From Paracoccus fontiphilus (lineage in GTDB: Bacteria; Pseudomonadota; Alphaproteobacteria; Rhodobacterales; Rhodobacteraceae), in NCBI RefSeq assembly GCF_017356265.1, contig NZ_JAFNAW010000015.1, positions 1-64,000 on the forward strand: a DNA stretch of 64,000 nucleotides, read 5' to 3'. Positions 35,135 to 43,683 of the stretch are shown piece after piece. Below the pieces are notes generated by a model. That model had not been told where the DNA came from, made no database searches, and saw only the letters and a program-made list of their open reading frames with translations. The position numbers were made by a program, and so were the translations under genes. The stretch's first letter is position 1; every line of letters begins with the position of its first letter.

Positions 35135-35155
35135 GGGCGGGGTTCTGCCCCGCCC
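35135..35155. terminator. Bidirectional hairpin between convergent genes
   Basis: GGGCGGGG (35135-35142) and CCCCGCCC (35148-35155) form a perfect 8-base stem with a 5-base loop. It lies between the ends of the LLM gene (+) and the 51-residue gene (-), and can serve both. Confidence 0.6.
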
Positions 35156-35161
35156 ATGCCT

Positions 35162-35317
35162 CTATAACTGTTCCTGGACATCGTCGTTCGGCTTGTCCTT
35201 GGTCTTGGCCGGGTTCATCACGTCGAACTCGCTGGGCGAATGGGCCTTGCCCTCGTGTTCGCCCTGGCCGTTGCGGCGGTCAGGCTCGTAGCCCTGATCC
35301 TTGTCCTTCTCGGGCAT
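35162..35317 (-). CDS. Small hydrophilic protein, 51 residues, unknown function
   Basis: Not recognised as a named family. The gene reads MPEKDKDQGYEPDRRNGQ at the start and ends with DVQEQL. It is almost wholly charged and polar, with no hydrophobic segment, and is probably disordered. Support for a real gene: a strong ribosome site (GGAGG, 7 bases before ATG 35317), stop codon directly beside the terminator hairpin at 35135-35155, and low-complexity acidic/basic composition unlike a frame shadow. It ends 69 bases before nadE would start being read in the other direction (same strand, nadE lies downstream). A stress or DNA-associated role would be a guess. Confidence 0.65.
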   Translation of the reverse strand: MPEKDKDQGYEPDRRNGQGEHEGKAHSPSEFDVMNPAKTKDKPNDDVQEQL

Positions 35318-35385
35318 GATCACTCCTCCGATCAGATGCACTCACCCGAAGCCGCAACCGCGCCTTCGGGTTCCGCGCCGGCGGA

Positions 35386-37044
35386 TCACGCCTTGTCGCG
35401 CCAGCGGTTCACAAGGGGATAGCGCCGGTCCAGCCAGAAGGCCTTTGTCGAAATCCGCGGGCCGGGGGCCGCCTGGTAGCGTTTCCATTCGCTGCCATAA
35501 AGCAGCAGTTCGACCCGCTTGACGGTGGCGGCATCGAAGCCCTGCTCGACCAGGTCGCGCAGCGACAGGTCCTTCTCGACCAGGCCTTCCAGGATCGCGT
35601 CCAGGACCTCGTAGGGCGGCAGCGAATCCTCGTCCTTCTGGTCGGGGCGCAGTTCCGCCGAAGGGGGCTTGGTGATGATCTGCGGGGGGATCACCTGTCC
35701 GGCGGGGCCCATCATCCAGTCGCGGTGGTTCTCGTTGCGCCAGCGGCAGGTCTGGAACACGCGCGTCTTGTAAAGGTCCTTGATCGGGTTGTAGCCGCCC
35801 GCCATGTCGCCATAGATGGTGGCATAGCCCACGCCCACCTCGGACTTGTTGCCGGTGGTCAGCAGCATCTCGTTGAACTTGTTGGACAAGGCCATCAGCA
35901 TCAGCCCGCGCAGGCGGGACTGGATGTTTTCCTCGGTCATGTCGGGCGTGGTGCCCGCCATCAGGTGCCCCAGCGCGCCCGAGACCGCGTCGCGCGCGCC
36001 GTCGATGCGCACCGTGTCCAGCCGCGTGCCCAGGCGCCGGGCGCAGTCCGCCGCATCGTCCAGGCTGGCCTGGGACGTGTATTCGCTGGGCAGCATCACG
36101 CAATGGACGTTTTCGGGGCCGATCGCGTCCGAGGCGATGGTCGCCACAAGCGCCGAATCGATGCCGCCGGACAGGCCCAGCACCACCTTGGAAAAGCCCG
36201 ACTTGCGCAGGTATTCCCGCAGGCCCAGCATCATCGCCTGGTAGTCCTGTTCCCATTCGTCGGGCTGTGGCGCCATCAGGCCGGGTTCGGCCCGCCAGCC
36301 GTCGGCGGTTTCGGTGAAATCGACATGGGCCAGCATTTCCTGGAACGGCGGAAGCTGCACGACCTTCTTGCCGCCGGGGTTCAGCACGAAGCTGGCGCCA
36401 TCGTAAAGCTGGTCGTCCTGGCCGCCCACCATGTTAATATAGACCAGCGGCAGCCCCGTCTCGACCACGCGGCCCACCATGTGGCCCATGCGCAGGTCCA
36501 GCTTGTTGCGGTGATAGGGCGAGCCGTTGGGGATCACCAGGATCTCGGCCCCGGTCTCGGCCAGGGTCTCGGCCACGTCGGGCGCCCAGCCGTCCTCGCA
36601 GATGGGCGATCCGATGCGCGCCTTTCCGACCGGATAGGGGCCGCTGATGGGGCCGCTGTCGAACAGGCGCAGCTCGTCGAAAAGCTGCTTGTGGGGCAGG
36701 CGGTGCTTCAGGACGCGGGCGATCAGCTCGCCGTCCTTGAAGACCCAGTAGGCGTTGAACAGCTTGTCGCCCCTGCGCCAAGGTCCGCCGATGCCCAGGG
36801 TCGGGCCGCCGACGCACAGCGCGGCAAGCTCGTGGATCTCCTCCTCGGCTTGGCGGCAGAAGGCGGGTTTCAGCACCAGATCCTGCGTCTGGTATCCGGT
36901 GATGAACATCTCGGGCAGGGCCAGCATGTCGGCGCCGGCGGCCCTTGCGGCCTCCCACGCCTCGCGCGCCTTGTCGGCGTTGCCCTGCAGATCGCCCACG
37001 GTCGCGTTCAGCTGGCCGATGGTCAGGCGGAAACGGTTGGTCAT
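35386..37044 (-). CDS. nadE: Glutamine-dependent NAD+ synthetase
   Basis: This enzyme makes NAD+ from deamido-NAD+, ATP and glutamine. It has 552 residues and both domains. The N-terminal nitrilase domain has Glu in LPEMFITGY, Lys in the KHRLPHKQLFDE region and the nucleophile Cys in SPICEDGW. The C-terminal synthetase has the PP-loop SGGIDSALVA and TTGNKSEVGVGYATIYGD. ATG 37044 is used; the frame continues to 37299 without conserved sequence. It stands alone, 114 bases from the divergent MORN gene. Confidence 0.95.
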   Translation of the reverse strand: MTNRFRLTIGQLNATVGDLQGNADKAREAWEAARAAGADMLALPEMFITGYQTQDLVLKPAFCRQAEEEIHELAALCVGGPTLGIGGPWRRGDKLFNAYWVFKDGELIARVLKHRLPHKQLFDELRLFDSGPISGPYPVGKARIGSPICEDGWAPDVAETLAETGAEILVIPNGSPYHRNKLDLRMGHMVGRVVETGLPLVYINMVGGQDDQLYDGASFVLNPGGKKVVQLPPFQEMLAHVDFTETADGWRAEPGLMAPQPDEWEQDYQAMMLGLREYLRKSGFSKVVLGLSGGIDSALVATIASDAIGPENVHCVMLPSEYTSQASLDDAADCARRLGTRLDTVRIDGARDAVSGALGHLMAGTTPDMTEENIQSRLRGLMLMALSNKFNEMLLTTGNKSEVGVGYATIYGDMAGGYNPIKDLYKTRVFQTCRWRNENHRDWMMGPAGQVIPPQIITKPPSAELRPDQKDEDSLPPYEVLDAILEGLVEKDLSLRDLVEQGFDAATVKRVELLLYGSEWKRYQAAPGPRISTKAFWLDRRYPLVNRWRDKA

Positions 37045-37158
37045 GGTGCAGCCCCTGTTTCTCTCAACGCCGTGATAGGCGATGGTGTGCACAAGGAAAA
37101 GTCGGGCTTTGCGCCGGGGGTTCCCCTGCGCTAAACCACGCATCGAAAGACAAAGGGC

Positions 37159-38616
37159 ATGGTGGCGATGAAGGCGGCAAGTTGGGCGGCAGTCGTGGCG
37201 CTGTTGGCGGGAACCGCCGCGGCCGACGCGCAGGTCGTGACCAAGCAATACGACGACGGCGGCGTCTATGAAGGCACCTTCCGCAACGGCCGCCAGCACG
37301 GCCAGGGCAGCTATACCCTTCCCAACGGCTATCGCTACGAAGGCGACTGGGTGGAGGGCGAGATCCTGGGCCGGGGCCGCGCCACCTTCCCGAACGGTTC
37401 GGTCTACGAAGGCCAGTTCGCCGAAGGCAAGCCAAACGGCACGGGCACCATCACCTATGCCGACGGCGGCACCTATGAAGGCGACTGGGTCGCCGGAGAG
37501 ATCACCGGCAAGGGCGTGGCGCGCTATGCCAACGGGTCGGTCTATACGGGCGATTTCGTCAAGGGCCTACACCAGGGCAAGGGGGTGCTGACCCAGCCCA
37601 ACGGCTATCGCTACGAAGGCGACTGGAACGCGGGCGTCAAGGAAGGCCAGGGCAAGATCACCTATCCCGACGGCGCCGTCTACGAAGGCGGGATGCTGGC
37701 GGGCCAGCGCGCGGGCAAGGGCAAGCTGACCATGGCCGACGGGCTGGTCTATGACGGCGTCTGGTCGGCGGGGCAGATGTCGGGCAGCGGGCTGCTGGTG
37801 CAGGGCTCGGGCGACCGCTACGAGGGCCAGATGCTGAACGGCAAGCGCGAAGGGCAGGGCGTCGCCACCTATGCCAACGGCGATGTCTATGACGGCGCCT
37901 TCAAGGCCGACCGCCGCCACGGGCAGGGCACCTTCACCGGCACCGACGGCTATGTCTATACCGGGTCCTGGGTCGAGGGCCGGATGGAGGGCGAGGGCCA
38001 GATCACCTATCCCGACGGCTCGGTCTACACCGGCAGCATGAAGAACGACCGCCCCGACGGTACGGGCACCATCACCTATCCCGATGGCGCCAGCTATTCC
38101 GGCCAATGGGTCGCGGGCGTGATCGAGGGCGAGGGCAAGGCCACCTATGCCAACGGCATGGTCTACGAGGGCGGCTTCCGCAATGCCCGCAACCACGGCC
38201 AGGGCCGCATGACCTATCCCGACGGCTACGTCTATACCGGCGCCTGGGTGGACGGGCAGCGCCATGGCGAGGGCCAGGCCACCTATGCCGACGGCACCGT
38301 CTATACCGGCAGCTTCGCGAACGGCTTGCGCGAAGGCCAGGGCAAGCTGACCACGCCCGACGGCTTCGTCTACGAGGGCGGCTGGAAGGGCGGAGAGATC
38401 GACGGCACCGGCGTCGCCACCTATGCCAGCGGCGACCGCTACGAGGGCAGCTTCGTGGCGGGCAAGCGGCAGGGCCAGGGCGTCATGCGCTATGCCAGCG
38501 GCGAGGTCGCAGCGGGCGAATGGGACCAGAACCGGCTGGTGGAGAGCGGTTCGGCGCCGCAGGACCAGGCAACCGAAGCGCCCGCGATGCCGTCCGAGGC
38601 CCCCATGACCCCATAA
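37159..38616 (+). CDS. Secreted MORN-repeat protein, 18 repeats
   Basis: A 485-residue protein with a signal peptide (cut near AAA-DAQ, about residue 23) followed by 18 tandem 23-residue MORN repeats of the form YEGxWxxGxxxGxGxxxxxxGxx, then a short acidic/proline tail ending MPSEAPMTP. MORN repeats form an extended beta-sheet rod and are linked to lipid or protein binding and to scaffolding. Because of the signal peptide it should act in the periplasm or on the surface. ATG 37159 or ATG 37168 may be the start. The DNA repeats about every 69 bases. A hairpin starts inside its stop codon. Confidence 0.88.
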   Translation: MVAMKAASWAAVVALLAGTAAADAQVVTKQYDDGGVYEGTFRNGRQHGQGSYTLPNGYRYEGDWVEGEILGRGRATFPNGSVYEGQFAEGKPNGTGTITYADGGTYEGDWVAGEITGKGVARYANGSVYTGDFVKGLHQGKGVLTQPNGYRYEGDWNAGVKEGQGKITYPDGAVYEGGMLAGQRAGKGKLTMADGLVYDGVWSAGQMSGSGLLVQGSGDRYEGQMLNGKREGQGVATYANGDVYDGAFKADRRHGQGTFTGTDGYVYTGSWVEGRMEGEGQITYPDGSVYTGSMKNDRPDGTGTITYPDGASYSGQWVAGVIEGEGKATYANGMVYEGGFRNARNHGQGRMTYPDGYVYTGAWVDGQRHGEGQATYADGTVYTGSFANGLREGQGKLTTPDGFVYEGGWKGGEIDGTGVATYASGDRYEGSFVAGKRQGQGVMRYASGEVAAGEWDQNRLVESGSAPQDQATEAPAMPSEAPMTP

Positions 38617-38641
38617 GGGTGGGGTTCATCCCACCACCCTT
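38615..38641. terminator. Hairpin at the end of the MORN gene
   Basis: AAGGGTGG (38615-38622) pairs with 38634-38641, extended by two G-C pairs past a bulged A. It shares the 11-mer AGGGTGGGGTT with the hairpin at 41535-41553. A T-pair follows but no long T-run. Confidence 0.5.
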
Positions 38642-38692
38642 GATGCAGGCCGCCGGGCAGCGATGACGTGCCACACAACCCTCGAAGCTCTT

Positions 38693-38708
38693 TACTTGTA
38701 TGGAAGTA
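38693..38708. promoter_or_regulatory. GntR operator-like inverted repeat, uxuA operon
   Basis: TACTT-GTATGG-AAGTA is a perfect 5-base inverted repeat with a 6-base spacer, 29 bases before the start of the GntR gene. It matches the site at 49115-49132 in the form ACTWRTATGSWAGT. Likely bound by one or both GntR regulators in this locus. Confidence 0.55.
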
Positions 38709-38736
38709 TGGCATAGAAGGCTGCTTGGAGGATTCC

Positions 38737-39414
38737 ATGGACATCGCCCGCATCACCATTGCGCCCAGCACCGCGTCCCAGGTCCACGACTGGCTGCGCA
38801 AGCGCGTCCAGCGGGGCGACCTGCCCCCCGGAATGCGCATCAGCGAAACCGAGGTGGCGGCGGCCATCGGCATCAGCCGCCAGCCCGTGCGAGAGGCCTT
38901 TATCCGCCTTGCCAGCGACGGCCTGGCCGAGGTGCGCCCGCAGCGCGGCACCTATATCAGCCGGATCTCGGTTTCCGCCGTCCTGTCCGCCCGCTTCATC
39001 CGCGAGGCGGTCGAGGCCGACCTGGCCCGCGCCGTCGCCGAGGCCGGTCCCCGCGACATGCTGGACCGCATGGCGGACGAGATCGCCCGCCAGCACCGCG
39101 CCGATGAAGCCGGCAATGTCGAGGAGTTCATCGACTCGGACGACCGCTTCCACCACCTGCTGGCGCAGGCCGCGGGACAGGATGCCGTCTGGGCCGATCT
39201 GGAACGTCTCAAGGCGCAGATGAACCGCCTGCGGCACTTGTCCATGCGCGTCTTCGACCGCAGCTTCACCATCGGGCAGCATCAGGCGATCCTGGATGCC
39301 CTGCGGCAGGGCGATCCCGACGCGGCCGAAGCCGCGATGCGCACCCACCTGCGCCAGATGCTGGCCGAGGTGCCGCAGATGGCGGCTGCCCAGCCCGACT
39401 GTTTCACCGACTGA
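38737..39414 (+). CDS. GntR-family regulator, FCD type
   Basis: A 225-residue regulator with an N-terminal winged helix (ETEVAAAIGISRQPVREAF, about residues 43-61) and a helical FCD effector domain with the usual Asp/His metal-site residues (DDRFHHLL, GQHQAIL). Such proteins sense sugar acids and repress their catabolic genes. GGAGG precedes ATG 38737; a frame start at 38668 would lie across the operator. It heads an operon with uxuA and kdgK, so mannonate-pathway intermediates such as fructuronate or KDG are likely effectors. Confidence 0.87.
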   Translation: MDIARITIAPSTASQVHDWLRKRVQRGDLPPGMRISETEVAAAIGISRQPVREAFIRLASDGLAEVRPQRGTYISRISVSAVLSARFIREAVEADLARAVAEAGPRDMLDRMADEIARQHRADEAGNVEEFIDSDDRFHHLLAQAAGQDAVWADLERLKAQMNRLRHLSMRVFDRSFTIGQHQAILDALRQGDPDAAEAAMRTHLRQMLAEVPQMAAAQPDCFTD

Positions 39415-39423
39415 GAGGAACCC

Positions 39424-40635
39424 ATGCGACACACCTGGCGCTGGTTCGGTCCCAACGACCGCGTTTCCATCGACGACATGCTTCAGGCCGGCGTTCAGGG
39501 CGTCGTGACCGCGCTGCACCATGTGCCGACCGGCGCTGTCTGGTCGCCTGAGGAGATCGCCACGCGCCAGGCGCAACTGGCCGTCATGCGCGACGGCGCC
39601 CCGTCCGGCCTGTCCTGGGAAGTCGTGGAAAGCCTGCCCGTCAGCGAGGCGATCAAGACCCAGACCGGCGACTGGCGCGTGCATGTCGAAAACTGGATCG
39701 CCTCGATGCGGAACCTGCACGCGGCGGGCCTCCGGGTGATCTGCTACAACTTCATGCCGGTGCTGGACTGGACGCGCACCGACCTGGAATGGCGCCGTCC
39801 CAACGGCGCGCGCTGCATGAGGTTCGACCTGACGGACTTCGCGGCCTTCGATATCCACATCCTCGAACGCCCCGGCGCGGCCGGCGATTTCCCCGAAGAT
39901 GTGCGCGACGCCGCCGCCCGCCGTTTTGCCGAAATGGACGATGCCGCCCGCCAGCAGCTTGCCGGAAACGTGGTCTTCGGCCTGCCGGGTGCTGCCGAGC
40001 ACCTGAGCATGGCCGACGTGCGCGCGTTGCTGCAAACCTATGCCCCGGTGACGGACGCCGTGCTGCGCCGCCATTTCCACGACTTCCTGGAACAGGTGGC
40101 CCCGATCGCGCAGGATCTGGGGATGCGGCTGTGCTGCCACCCCGACGATCCGCCCTTTCCGCTGCTGGGCCTGCCCCGCGTCATGTCCACCGAGGCCGAC
40201 TTCGCCGAACGCATCGCCGCCGTCGACCTGCCCGCCAACGGCATCACGCTGTGTTCGGGTTCGCTGGGCGCGCGGCACGACAACGACCTGCCGGGCATGA
40301 TGCAGCGGCTGGGCGACCGCGTGCATTTCCTGCACCTGAGGAACGTCCGTCGCGACACCGACACCGTTCCCGCCAGCTTCTTCGAGGACGAGCATTTGGG
40401 CGGCCAGACCGACATGGTGGCCCTGATCGACGCGATCCTGGCCGAGGAGGCGCGCAGGCGGGCGGCGGGCCGCGAGGACTGGCGCATCCCCATGCGTCCA
40501 GACCACGGCCAGGACATCCTGGACGACATCGGGCGCGGCGGCCAGCCGGGCTATCCCGCCATCGGACGTCTGAAGGGATTGGCGGAGCTGCGCGGCGTCG
40601 AACTGGCGCTGTCGCGCCAGCACCAGGCGGCGTGA
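39424..40635 (+). CDS. uxuA: Mannonate dehydratase
   Basis: This enzyme converts D-mannonate to 2-keto-3-deoxygluconate. It has 403 residues with the family's metal ligands: His in CCHPDDPP, Cys in TLCSGSLG, His in FLHLRNV and Asp in RPDHGQD. It begins 9 bases after the regulator gene and overlaps kdgK by one base (TGATG). It takes the product of UxuB (41544) and passes KDG to KdgK. Confidence 0.95.
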   Translation: MRHTWRWFGPNDRVSIDDMLQAGVQGVVTALHHVPTGAVWSPEEIATRQAQLAVMRDGAPSGLSWEVVESLPVSEAIKTQTGDWRVHVENWIASMRNLHAAGLRVICYNFMPVLDWTRTDLEWRRPNGARCMRFDLTDFAAFDIHILERPGAAGDFPEDVRDAAARRFAEMDDAARQQLAGNVVFGLPGAAEHLSMADVRALLQTYAPVTDAVLRRHFHDFLEQVAPIAQDLGMRLCCHPDDPPFPLLGLPRVMSTEADFAERIAAVDLPANGITLCSGSLGARHDNDLPGMMQRLGDRVHFLHLRNVRRDTDTVPASFFEDEHLGGQTDMVALIDAILAEEARRRAAGREDWRIPMRPDHGQDILDDIGRGGQPGYPAIGRLKGLAELRGVELALSRQHQAA

Positions 40636-41534
40636 TGCGAATCCTGTCCATCGGAGAGGCGATGGTCGAACTGGGCCAGTCTGACCAGCCCGGCCTGTGG
40701 CGGCTGGGTATCGCGGGCGACACGCTGAACACCGCCTGGTATCTGCGCCGGTTGCTGGGGGCCGACTGGCAGGTCGACTACCTGTCGCGCGTGGGCACGG
40801 GCGCCTTTTCGCAGCAGATGGTGGATTTCCTGACGGCGGAAGGGATCGGCACCGCCCATGTCGGGCGCGACCCCGACCGCGAGATCGGTCTTTACGCGAT
40901 CAGCCTGACGCATGGCGAACGCAACTTCGCCTATTGGCGCGATACCTCGGCGGCCAGGCGGCTGGCGGACGACCCCTCGCTGCTGGACGCGGCGCTTGAA
41001 AGGGTGACGGTCGCCTATTTCTCGGGCATCACGGTGGCGATCCTGCCGCCCGAGGGGCGCGCGAACCTGCTGGCCGCGCTGTCCCGCGCGAAGGCAGGCG
41101 GCACGCGGATCGTCTTCGACCCGAACCTGCGCCCGCGCCTGTGGCCGGATGCCGCGACCATGCGCCAGGGGATCAGCGATGCGGCGGCGGGCGCCGATCT
41201 GGTCCTGCCCTCCTTCGACGACGAGGCCACGCATTTCGGCGATGCCGACCCGCAAGCCACCGTGGCCCGCTATCGGACGCTTGGGGCGGGCCAGGTCGTG
41301 GTGAAGAACGGCGGCGGGCCGATCAGCCATGGCGGAGCGGAAGGCTTCGGCACCGTGACCGACCTTGCACCCGAGACCCCCGTAGACAGCACGGCGGCGG
41401 GCGACAGCTTCAACGCGGGCTATCTGGCGGCTTGGCTGGCGGGCGCGGGATGCGCCGACGCCATCGCGGCAGGCCATGCCCTCAGCCGCAAGGTGATCCG
41501 CCATCGCGGCGCCCTGGTGCGCGAGGCCCTGTAG
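40635..41534 (+). CDS. kdgK: 2-keto-3-deoxygluconate kinase (PfkB family)
   Basis: A 299-residue PfkB sugar kinase that phosphorylates KDG to KDPG, the entry to the Entner-Doudoroff aldolase step. It starts with ILSIGEAMVEL, has FDPNLRPRLWP in the middle, and the ATP-site signature DSTAAGDSFNAGY with the catalytic Asp near the C-terminus. The start ATG 40635 overlaps the uxuA stop. The long open frame from 39789 is only a shadow of uxuA. Eda aldolase is not in the window. Confidence 0.92.
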   Translation: MRILSIGEAMVELGQSDQPGLWRLGIAGDTLNTAWYLRRLLGADWQVDYLSRVGTGAFSQQMVDFLTAEGIGTAHVGRDPDREIGLYAISLTHGERNFAYWRDTSAARRLADDPSLLDAALERVTVAYFSGITVAILPPEGRANLLAALSRAKAGGTRIVFDPNLRPRLWPDAATMRQGISDAAAGADLVLPSFDDEATHFGDADPQATVARYRTLGAGQVVVKNGGGPISHGGAEGFGTVTDLAPETPVDSTAAGDSFNAGYLAAWLAGAGCADAIAAGHALSRKVIRHRGALVREAL

Positions 41535-41553
41535 GGTGGGGTTTCACCCCACC
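41535..41553. terminator. Hairpin shared by the two convergent uronate operons
   Basis: GGTGGGG (41535-41541), loop TTTCA, CCCCACC (41547-41553) form a perfect stem. It fills the 9-base gap between kdgK (+) and uxuB (-) and covers the uxuB stop codon, so it can end both transcripts. It is related to the 38615-38641 hairpin. Confidence 0.65.
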
Positions 41554-42965
41554 GCTTCGACGCCCGCCACCATCGCCCGCGCACCGTCCCGCACCAGCCC
41601 CGACAGCGCCGCCGTCAGATTCGCCGCAAACCCCGCGTCGTCGCGCAGCGCGGGCGGGAACACTTCGGCCACGGCCAGAAACCCCGCGACCGTCTGCGCC
41701 GGATCGTCGCGCCACAGGGCGGCAAGACGGGGAGCCAGCGGGTCCTTGACCTCGATCGCCGCGCCCCGTTCGTCGCGCCCCGACGCGTAGCGCATCCAGG
41801 CCGCGACAGCCAAGGTCAGCCCCGGCACTGCCCGTCCCGCCGCCCGGCTTTCCGCGATGGTCCCCAGGATGCGCTGGGGCAACTTCTGGCTGCCGTCCAT
41901 GGCGATCTGCCACGACCGGTGCCGGATCGCCGGATTGGCATAGCGTGCGGCCAGCGCCTCGGCATAGGCGCCCAGATCCTCACCCGGCGGAGGCGTCAGC
42001 GCCGGGATGATCTCGTCGCGCCACAAACGCCGCACGAAATGGGCGAAGACCGGATCGGACATGGTGTCGGCGATGGTCTCGTGCCCCGCCAGATAGCCCA
42101 GATAGGCGAGGCTGGAATGCGTGCCGTTCAGCATCCGCAGCTTCATGTGCTCATAGGGGGTCACGTCGGCGACCATCTGCACGCCGACCCGTTCGAAGGC
42201 GGGGCGGGAGCCGCAGAAGCTATCCTCGATGACCCACTGGCGGAAGGGTTCGTGCATCACCGGTGCCTCGTCGCGGGTTCCGGTGGCGGCTTCCAGCCGG
42301 TCCAGATCGGCGGGCGTGGTGGCGGGAACGATGCGGTCCACCATGGTCGAAGGAAAGGCGCCGTTCGTCTCGATCCAGTCCGCCAGCGCCGGGTCGATCA
42401 GCCGGGCCAATTCCCCCACCACCCCCCGGACCACCCGGCCATTGTCGGGCAGGTTGTCGCAGCACAGGACCGTGAAGGGCGGCTGGCCCGCCGCATGGCG
42501 AAGGGCCAGCGCGCGGACCAGGAAGCCCGGCGCGGAACGCGGCAGCGGGTTTTCCAGGTCATGCGCGATGTCGGGATGGTCGCGGTTCAGCCTGCCGGTG
42601 GACGGCTCGTGGCAGTAGCCCTTTTCCGTCACCGTAAGGCTGACGATATGAGTGTCGGGCGCGGCCATGGCGTCCAACACCGCTTGGGGGTCTTCGGGCG
42701 CAACCAGCACGTCGCGCAGCACCGTGACCACCTGCGGCTTTTCTCCGTCGGGTCCAAGCTCGACCGCCGTATAGGCCCAGCCCTGCGGTTTCAGCCTGTC
42801 GCGCGTGCCCGGCGATTGCAGCGAGACGCCGGTAATGCCCCAACCGCCCGCCTCGGCCACGTAGATCGCGCCATGCGCGCGGAAGAAGGCCCCGAGGCCC
42901 AGGTGGACGATGCCTGCCTTGGTCGTGGGTTCGCGATGCAGCCTATCGTGCAAGCCAGCCTCCAT
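41544..42965 (-). CDS. uxuB: D-mannonate oxidoreductase (fructuronate reductase)
   Basis: A 473-residue long-chain mannitol dehydrogenase family protein reducing D-fructuronate to D-mannonate with NADH. IVHLGLGAFFRAHGAIY is the N-terminal Rossmann motif. VDRIVPATTP, EDSFCGSRPAFE and the catalytic KLRMLNGTHSSLAYLG (Lys, Asn, His) are present. Tagaturonate or mannitol activity is possible in this family, but uxuA and uxaC nearby favour fructuronate. It is last in the minus operon and overlaps kduD by 23 bases. Confidence 0.9.
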   Translation of the reverse strand: MEAGLHDRLHREPTTKAGIVHLGLGAFFRAHGAIYVAEAGGWGITGVSLQSPGTRDRLKPQGWAYTAVELGPDGEKPQVVTVLRDVLVAPEDPQAVLDAMAAPDTHIVSLTVTEKGYCHEPSTGRLNRDHPDIAHDLENPLPRSAPGFLVRALALRHAAGQPPFTVLCCDNLPDNGRVVRGVVGELARLIDPALADWIETNGAFPSTMVDRIVPATTPADLDRLEAATGTRDEAPVMHEPFRQWVIEDSFCGSRPAFERVGVQMVADVTPYEHMKLRMLNGTHSSLAYLGYLAGHETIADTMSDPVFAHFVRRLWRDEIIPALTPPPGEDLGAYAEALAARYANPAIRHRSWQIAMDGSQKLPQRILGTIAESRAAGRAVPGLTLAVAAWMRYASGRDERGAAIEVKDPLAPRLAALWRDDPAQTVAGFLAVAEVFPPALRDDAGFAANLTAALSGLVRDGARAMVAGVEAVG

Positions 42966-43683
42966 CGACGTTCAGGACCGCGCCGTTGATGTAGTCCGAG
43001 GCGGGGGCGGACAGGAACACGGCGGTCTGGCCGATGTCCTCGGCCCGGCCCCAGCGGCCTGCGGGAATGCGGTCCAGGATCGCGCGGGACCGGTCGGGAT
43101 CGGCGCGCAGGGCTGAGGTGTTGTTGGTTTCGATGTAGCCCGGTGCGATGGCGTTGACGTTGAGGCCCGACGCCGCCCATTCGTTCGCCATCAGCTTGGT
43201 CAGGCCCGCCACGCCGTGTTTCGACGCGGTATAGGACGGCACCCGGATGCCGCCCTGGAAGGACAGCAGGGACGCGATGTTGACGATCTTGCCCCGCCCG
43301 CGCGGCAAGGCTGCCTTGGCGAAGGCTTGGCAGGTGAAGAACAGCGCCTTGAGGTTGGTGTCCATCACCTCGTCCCAGTCGGCCTCGGAGAACTCGACCG
43401 CGTCGGCGCGGCGGATGATGCCGGCATTGTTGACCAGGATGTCGATGCGCTCGGACGCGAACACGTCGCGCGCGGCCATGGGATCGCTGAAATCCAGCCG
43501 CAGCCCGCGCCCTGCCTTTTCAGAAACTTGGCCCATCAGCGCCAGCGTCTCGTCGCAATCGCGGCGGCCCGCGGCGATGACCTGCGCGCCAGCCTGCGCC
43601 ATCGCCACGGCGATCGCCTGTCCGATGCCGGTGTTGGCGCCGGTCACAAGCGCGGTTTGACCCTCCAGCGAAAAGGGGTTCAC
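42943..43683 (-). CDS. kduD: 2-keto-3-deoxygluconate 5-dehydrogenase (SDR)
   Basis: A 246-residue classical SDR enzyme that reduces 2,5-diketo-3-deoxygluconate to KDG, after KduI. The cofactor motif is TGANTGIGQA at residues 14-23, followed by NNAG, the catalytic Ser in IASLLSFQGG and Tyr/Lys in YTASKHG. GTG 43683 overlaps the kduI stop (GTGA). Lying with kduI it shows that the locus also handles unsaturated uronates from lyase action. Confidence 0.9.
   Translation of the reverse strand: MNPFSLEGQTALVTGANTGIGQAIAVAMAQAGAQVIAAGRRDCDETLALMGQVSEKAGRGLRLDFSDPMAARDVFASERIDILVNNAGIIRRADAVEFSEADWDEVMDTNLKALFFTCQAFAKAALPRGRGKIVNIASLLSFQGGIRVPSYTASKHGVAGLTKLMANEWAASGLNVNAIAPGYIETNNTSALRADPDRSRAILDRIPAGRWGRAEDIGQTAVFLSAPASDYINGAVLNVDGGWLAR

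Noticed and set aside
37260-38560. 69-base tandem repeats considered as non-coding satellite
   Set aside because: They encode MORN repeats in frame with normal codon use.
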